IMG/VR virus record: IMGVR_UViG_3300043444_000373
Coordinates: 1-41,589 of that record
Direction: 5' to 3' (one strand)
Origin: a virus
Length of the DNA: 41,589 nt
Below the pieces are notes generated by a model. That model made no database searches and was not told the DNA's origin. It saw nothing but the letters and a program-made list of their open reading frames with translations. Both the position numbers and the translations under genes were made by a program. Below are positions 38,284 through 41,589 of the stretch, one piece after another (the first letter of the stretch is position 1; every line of letters starts with the position of its first letter).

Positions 38284-38624
38284 CTTTCGCCGCTGGCTGC
38301 TGACTTCTTATCGTCTAACTTAGAAGCATCCTCAAATTTTTGATTAGCTTCTTTTTCAACTTTCTGCTGTTCCATAACACGATCACTTTCGATGATCTTA
38401 CCACGAAGATGTAGAACAGTGTTGACCTTTTGATTTAGTCGAATAAGGTCGTTGTCTAACATACGGATACGATCGATTAGAGCGACAAGAACTGTATTAG
38501 CCTCAGAGACTACGGGTTTAACTTCAGTAGTAGCCCAAGTCCATACATACTTGATAATGTATCCCATTCCAACAGCACATACGATAGGAAACCCGTATTT
38601 GTTAATTAACTCTACTACATCCAT
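38280..38624 (-). CDS. Membrane-anchored coiled-coil protein, holin-like paralogue
   Basis: A 114-residue protein: one N-terminal helix (GFPIVCAVGMGYIIKYVWTW) followed by a coiled coil (residues about 35-75) and a charged tail. It is similar in layout and in the start (I-x-x-x-GFPI-x-x-A) to the protein at 39152-39433, suggesting duplication. Its ATG follows the previous stop directly (TAAATG). Single-helix plus coiled-coil proteins of this size include BhlA/UviB-type holin-like proteins; function not established. Confidence 0.7.
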   Translation of the reverse strand: MDVVELINKYGFPIVCAVGMGYIIKYVWTWATTEVKPVVSEANTVLVALIDRIRMLDNDLIRLNQKVNTVLHLRGKIIESDRVMEQQKVEKEANQKFEDASKLDDKKSAASGES

Positions 38625-38765
38625 TTATTTCTCCTCGTCCCAAAATCCCCAGGGATTATACATTCTTTTTTCTTGTTTCTTTGGCTCATGAAAATACCAA
38701 ACTGCCGCAGAAATTAAAACTAAGCATTCCAGCAAATAAAAAACTATAAATGCTTCAAATAGCAT
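38625..38765 (-). CDS. Small single-pass membrane protein (46 residues)
   Basis: On the minus strand, ATG at 38765-38763 and TAA at 38627-38625. The translation begins MLFEAFIVFYLLECLVLISA with one helix, then a basic, Trp-rich tail (YNPWGFWDEEK). Start and stop overlap or abut both neighbours (TAATG upstream, TAAATG downstream), typical of a co-translated operon. Function unknown. Confidence 0.6.
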   Translation of the reverse strand: MLFEAFIVFYLLECLVLISAAVWYFHEPKKQEKRMYNPWGFWDEEK

Positions 38766-38965
38766 TATCCTATCAAAGGTCTAAAAGTCTGAATCACAGG
38801 CTTCCAGGCTGCTTCATAGCCTACAACGAATCCTATGATAAACCCCACGACCGCTCCTATCGCTAAAGATTTATACAGATCTCTGTCATGCCATACAGGC
38901 TGACGTTTTAAATATTCTTTGGTATGTTCAGGTAAACTGTCATACCATTCATTAAGTTTGCTCAC
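38765..38965 (-). CDS. Small membrane protein with soluble N-terminus
   Basis: A 66-residue protein: MSKLNEWYDSLPEHTKEYLK, then a conserved-looking PVWHDRDLYKS and a Gly-rich membrane helix (LAIGAVVGFIIGFVVGYEAA). It overlaps the next upstream gene by 14 bases. The pattern recalls small proteins seen in T4-type marine phages; the function is unknown. Confidence 0.7.
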   Translation of the reverse strand: MSKLNEWYDSLPEHTKEYLKRQPVWHDRDLYKSLAIGAVVGFIIGFVVGYEAAWKPVIQTFRPLIG

Positions 38966-39149
38966 GTTCTGTGGCTCCTTTAACTATAAATTTTTCAAGC
39001 TCACATACTTTAATCAACATCTGACGACCGTTGACATTGACTAACTTAAAATAGTCTCCGCCTTTCCAACCCAGTTTATCACTGTTAAATTCTTCATCTA
39101 AAATAATTCCGTTAGGACTGCAATCCCAATCGTAATCGATATATTTCAC
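38952..39149 (-). CDS. Small soluble protein, function unknown
   Basis: A 65-residue acidic protein (MKYIDYDWDCSPNGIILDEE, then GDYFKLVNVNGRQMLIKV), probably a small beta fold. It is the only member of this five-gene minus-strand block without a membrane helix. It begins 2 bases after the stop of the 39152 gene. Confidence 0.65.
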   Translation of the reverse strand: MKYIDYDWDCSPNGIILDEEFNSDKLGWKGGDYFKLVNVNGRQMLIKVCELEKFIVKGATEREQT

Positions 39150-39151
39150 TG

Positions 39152-39433
39152 TTAATCCCTTCTTGCGTCATTCTTTCCGTCAGCACGAGCGATACGATCA
39201 ACATCGGGTTTTAATCCAAGAGCATTTGAGACGATAGTATCAATACGAACCACATCGTGATTCATAGTTTTAACACGGTTATCTAATGCGATGATGATAC
39301 CCTGCATACCCTTTATACTGCCCAAAACTCCCTGCAACAGTAGTTTAATTGTTAAGTATACAAAATAACCGCCTGCTAATGCCACAGCGATTGGAAAACC
39401 CAAATCGCCTATTAGTTTGAAAATATCACCCAT
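39152..39433 (-). CDS. Membrane-anchored coiled-coil protein, paralogue of 38280 gene
   Basis: A 93-residue protein: MGDIFKLIGDLGFPIAVALA with a long helix (GFPIAVALAGGYFVYLTIKLLL), then a coiled coil (ALDNRVKTMNHDVVRIDTIV). Its relative at 38280-38624 has the same order. It is the first gene of the minus-strand block and has a GGAGCGAATC leader, identical to the one before csgF on the plus strand. A TATAAC box lies about 20 bases further upstream. Holin-like or envelope scaffold roles are possible. Confidence 0.7.
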   Translation of the reverse strand: MGDIFKLIGDLGFPIAVALAGGYFVYLTIKLLLQGVLGSIKGMQGIIIALDNRVKTMNHDVVRIDTIVSNALGLKPDVDRIARADGKNDARRD

Positions 39434-39465
39434 GATTCGCTCCTGTTATAGCTGTATTTAACTCA

Positions 39466-39494
39466 TTGACTTAATAATTAAGTGATGCTATAAT
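39466..39494 (+). promoter_or_regulatory. Sigma70-like promoter for the phosphoesterase gene
   Basis: TTGACT at 39466-39471, a 17-base spacer ending in TGC, TATAAT at 39489-39494. This intergenic stretch serves divergent genes. Confidence 0.85.
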
Positions 39495-39521
39495 ATGCGT
39501 ATATTTCAGAGAAAGTAAAAA

Positions 39522-40316
39522 ATGCGTATCCAACTCGTATCCGATCTGCATCTAGAATTCGCAGACATTAATATCCAAAATCAGGACAATGCCGATGTGT
39601 TGATCTTGAGCGGAGATATCATGGTCGCTTCAAAGGTTAATAAACCCGAAAGCGAATACGGTATCCGATTCCGTAACTTCCTGAAGCGTTGTTCGTTTCA
39701 GTTCCCTCATGTTGTCTATGTGGCAGGCAATCACGAGTTTTACAGTGACGGCAAGTTTTTCCAAGGTCTCGACGAGCTTCGTGCGGCCTGCGGTGTTCAT
39801 GACAATGTCTACTTTCTTGAGCGTGATACCAAAGTCATCGACGATGTAGTATTCGTCGGCGGCACATTGTGGACTGACATGAACAAGTTTGATCCATTGA
39901 CCTTACATGCTACTCGTGACATGATGAACGACTATCGTGCCACTGTCAACGACTATGCTGGCTATCGCAAGTTAAAGCCTGCGGATACTGTGGAGCGTCA
40001 TAAGCTCACTGTAGAATACATCAAACTAGTTGTCAGTGAAAACAAAGACAAGCGTTGTGTAGTAGTCGGTCATCACAGTCCGAGTTTACAGAGTATCCAT
40101 CCTATGTATGCTCATGATAAAATCATGAACGGTGCTTATCACAGTGACCTCACTGAGATCATGTTGGACAATCCACAGATCAAATTGTGGACACACGGGC
40201 ATACACATCATCCATTCGACTATCAGATCGGAGAGTGTCGTGTGGTCTGTAATCCTCGTGGCTATGATGGTTATGAGGACACCGGTTGGAATCCTAACAA
40301 GATAATTGAAGTATGA
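39522..40316 (+). CDS. Calcineurin-like metallophosphoesterase
   Basis: A 264-residue enzyme with all metal motifs: D8-L-H10 (QLVSDLHLE), LSGDIMV, AGNHEFY, VVVGHHSP and WTHGHTHHP. Two metal ions are expected. Substrates could be nucleotides, phosphoproteins or nucleic-acid ends; this short form has no extra domain that would tell which. Its TGA overlaps the next ATG, starting a run of overlapping small genes. Confidence 0.92.
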   Translation: MRIQLVSDLHLEFADINIQNQDNADVLILSGDIMVASKVNKPESEYGIRFRNFLKRCSFQFPHVVYVAGNHEFYSDGKFFQGLDELRAACGVHDNVYFLERDTKVIDDVVFVGGTLWTDMNKFDPLTLHATRDMMNDYRATVNDYAGYRKLKPADTVERHKLTVEYIKLVVSENKDKRCVVVGHHSPSLQSIHPMYAHDKIMNGAYHSDLTEIMLDNPQIKLWTHGHTHHPFDYQIGECRVVCNPRGYDGYEDTGWNPNKIIEV

Positions 40317-40780
40317 AAAAAATCTATTACGAAAAGGTAGGACGTAGATATGTCCCAGTTTCAGAATATGATAGCGAGTTCCTGGATGCTTTTCCTAAAG
40401 GTAACCATCTCGTTATGTGTTACCCTGGCGGTGTTAGTCGTCGCTTCAGGATTGATCCGGCCCTGGCTCCAATGATAGCCGCAGGTAGATATGCCGAAGA
40501 TGCTATCTGTCGTGCTATCTCTAAAGCTTCGGAACTGCGTCCGCAACGAACACCGTTGACGCCAGAACAGAAGTCTGCATGGGAAGCTCTGTCCAAAGCG
40601 TTTGGGGATGAAATCACAACCCTGCAAGGGTTGAGCATACACGACTGTGCCGAAGCAGGCATCAAAGCCATGCAGACTGAAGCAGATAAACTCATGCAAC
40701 ATGAAAGTGTTCGCAAAGCCTACGATCATTTTATGTTAATGTGTGAACTGGTAAAAGAAAATGAACATCACAGCTCGTAA
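40313..40780 (+). CDS. Phage protein, function unknown
   Basis: A 155-residue protein. The N-terminal 60 residues are basic with beta character (KIYYEKVGRRYVPVSEYDSE); the rest is helical (LTPEQKSAWEALSKAFGDEI). No motif is recognised. It overlaps the genes on both sides. Confidence 0.7.
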   Translation: MKKIYYEKVGRRYVPVSEYDSEFLDAFPKGNHLVMCYPGGVSRRFRIDPALAPMIAAGRYAEDAICRAISKASELRPQRTPLTPEQKSAWEALSKAFGDEITTLQGLSIHDCAEAGIKAMQTEADKLMQHESVRKAYDHFMLMCELVKENEHHSS

Positions 40781-40997
40781 CAGTCAGATACGCACTATCA
40801 AACAAGACGATCCCAGATTTGATATCTGTGACGGATATATGGTAGCACCCAGGGCGGGATTTGAAATCTCGTCAGGATGCCCCATCGAATACAAATTGGT
40901 CTTGCAGGAATGCATCAACAACGGTTGGTTGAAGCCTGTGGCCTATATGACAGAACGTGAAATGATTTTTATGGGATTATCAAATGGCGACTTTTGA
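40761..40997 (+). CDS. Small protein, function unknown
   Basis: A 78-residue protein overlapping the previous gene by 20 bases and the next by 14. Segment FDICDGYMVAPRAGFEISSG is followed by a helix (YKLVLQECINNGWL). No known domain. Confidence 0.65.
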   Translation: MNITARNSQIRTIKQDDPRFDICDGYMVAPRAGFEISSGCPIEYKLVLQECINNGWLKPVAYMTEREMIFMGLSNGDF

Positions 40998-41223
40998 TTG
41001 GCGAGACGCACCTCAATACAACATAGAAAACACTACTATCAGCGTATCGGAAGTTGCTCAAAATAATATTAGTTGTTGGGCCGGAGGTTCCGAGATGCTC
41101 AGAGTTGCTGAAGACGGATTCTATGTTCGAGGAGTTAAAGTTCCTGCGGATGACAACGAAGCAAAAACCGTGTATAATGCTTTTAAACAGTTTTTAGTTT
41201 GGGCTGAACTTAATAGGAGATAA
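40984..41223 (+). CDS. Small protein, function unknown
   Basis: A 79-residue protein, beta-rich with many Asn and Val residues (SVSEVAQNNISCWAGGSEML, then DGFYVRGVKVPADD) and a C-terminal helix. The pattern of short beta segments resembles phage tail-fibre-type trimmers or structural add-ons, but this is weak. It contains the ribosome site of the next gene (TAGGAGATAATATG). Confidence 0.65.
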   Translation: MATFDWRDAPQYNIENTTISVSEVAQNNISCWAGGSEMLRVAEDGFYVRGVKVPADDNEAKTVYNAFKQFLVWAELNRR

Positions 41224-41224
41224 T

Positions 41225-41401
41225 ATGATTAGAGTTATTTTGGCATTTGCTATTTTGGCAGCATTGATCCATTTTGGCATCACAGGTTGGAGATCAATGA
41301 CAGGAAAAGAACGTTGGTCATTGACAAAGACCGTAAGTTATAGTATAATAGTTTCACTGCTAGCGATAGTGGTAATGATGTTTATCGTAGTTATTTTTTA
41401 A
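41225..41401 (+). CDS. Small two-helix membrane protein (58 residues)
   Basis: ATG at 41225 after AGGAGA, TAA at 41399-41401. Two hydrophobic helices (MIRVILAFAILAALIHFGIT and SIIVSLLAIVVMMFIVVIF) flank a short basic loop. A consensus promoter for the next gene lies inside the coding frame. Function unknown. Confidence 0.65.
   Translation: MIRVILAFAILAALIHFGITGWRSMTGKERWSLTKTVSYSIIVSLLAIVVMMFIVVIF
41321..41349 (+). promoter_or_regulatory. Consensus sigma70 promoter inside the 41225 gene
   Basis: TTGACA at 41321-41326, a 17-base spacer, TATAAT at 41344-41349: a full consensus match. It gives a leader of about 58 bases before the lipoprotein ATG at 41414. Confidence 0.85.
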
Positions 41402-41413
41402 GGACACACACAA

Positions 41414-41589
41414 ATGAAACGTGCTTTCACTCTCTCTATTCTTGCTGCCGCAGTTCTTGCTACTGGCTGCACTCGTATCGAAACCGGCGAAGTTGGTGTT
41501 CGAGTTGGTTTTGACAAACAGGTCCAACCTGGCGAACTGCTACCTGGTTCTTTTAATCAAGTATTGATCGGCGATGTTCTAACATTCCC
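41414..41589 (+). CDS. Lipoprotein, possibly SPFH/band-7 type, cut by the window end
   Basis: ATG at 41414 after AAGGA. The lipobox LATGC ends the signal (C20). The visible mature part, TRIETGEVGVRVGFDKQVQP, then GSFNQVLIGDVLTFP, has the strand pattern seen at the start of prohibitin/SPFH-type domains. The frame is open to the last base, so length and end are unknown. Confidence 0.7.
   Translation, partial: MKRAFTLSILAAAVLATGCTRIETGEVGVRVGFDKQVQPGELLPGSFNQVLIGDVLTF

Noticed and set aside
1-41589. Full reassignment of TAG to an amino acid
   Set aside because: One plausible gene ends in TAG (20430-20432) and only one gene was found with an internal TAG. Local suppression fits better than a changed code.
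1-41589. A bacterial chromosome segment, because of DnaK, ClpS, AhpCD, CsgG and tmRNA
   Set aside because: Tail spike, T4-type late promoters, nrdA-nrdB-glutaredoxin, gene overlaps and many small unknown genes are phage-like throughout, with no switch of style at the bacterial-type genes.
1-41589. CRISPR arrays, insertion sequences, integrases or attachment sites
   Set aside because: I saw no regularly spaced repeats, transposase-like genes, or direct repeats flanking the tRNA or tmRNA.

Overview
The window reads as part of a large T4-type (myovirus-like) phage genome from an aquatic environment, not a bacterial chromosome. Genes are densely packed with ATGA/TAATG overlaps. Virion-type genes sit beside phage nucleotide-metabolism genes (nrdA, nrdB, glutaredoxin, a DEDDh exonuclease, a RecB-like nuclease). 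Two promoter types recur. One is sigma70-like: TTGACT/TTGACA, usually a 17-base spacer, then TATAAT/TATACT. The other resembles the T4 late element (TATAAATA/GATAAATA) at the ends of upstream genes. The host is unknown. The two-piece permuted tmRNA fits Alphaproteobacteria (also some Betaproteobacteria and cyanobacteria), and the PqqA peptide points to a host with PQQ-dependent dehydrogenases, for example a methylotroph.

Layout. 1-4.1 kb: three small proteins, a RecB-like nuclease, a pectate-lyase-fold tail spike and an unknown protein. 4.1-8.2 kb: class Ia ribonucleotide reductase with glutaredoxin. 8.2-13.5 kb: a cell-wall hydrolase, a DUF454 membrane protein, a tRNA with anticodon CTA (amber suppressor type), several small proteins, a zinc-ribbon protein, an AAA ATPase, and a gene whose third codon is TAG. 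13.5-13.9 kb: permuted tmRNA. 14-16 kb: outer-membrane barrel, AhpC/AhpD pair, and a 23-residue PqqA with its own leader and terminator. 16-18.1 kb: SGNH hydrolase, sugar epimerase, a conserved small protein, and a 68-codon frame broken by TGA. 18.1-22.8 kb: SleB-like lysis hydrolase with a holin candidate, a 2OG-Fe(II) oxygenase, lipoproteins, a large coiled-coil membrane protein and ribosomal protein bS21. 22.8-28.4 kb: GMP reductase, exonuclease, DnaK, Hsp20, ClpS, heme oxygenase and a PcyX-like bilin reductase. 28.4-38.3 kb: a nuclease-fold protein with a capsid-targeting-like N-terminus, a curli-type secretion cluster (CsgF, CsgG-SH3, curlin-like, FecR), a large outer-membrane barrel, a CHASE2 adenylate cyclase and a penicillin-binding-type peptidase. 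38.3-39.4 kb: the only minus-strand block, five small mostly membrane proteins. 39.5 kb to end: a metallophosphoesterase, small proteins, and a lipoprotein cut by the window edge.

How it fits together. The phage seems to carry tools for most layers of host physiology: dNTP and purine supply, translation (bS21, suppressor tRNA, tmRNA), protein quality control (DnaK, Hsp20, ClpS), redox defence (AhpCD), cofactor and pigment chemistry (PqqA, heme oxygenase plus bilin reductase), and remodelling of the cell surface. The most testable unusual system is the pairing of a CUA-anticodon tRNA with a gene carrying an amber codon at position 3, in a window where only one other plausible gene uses TAG.
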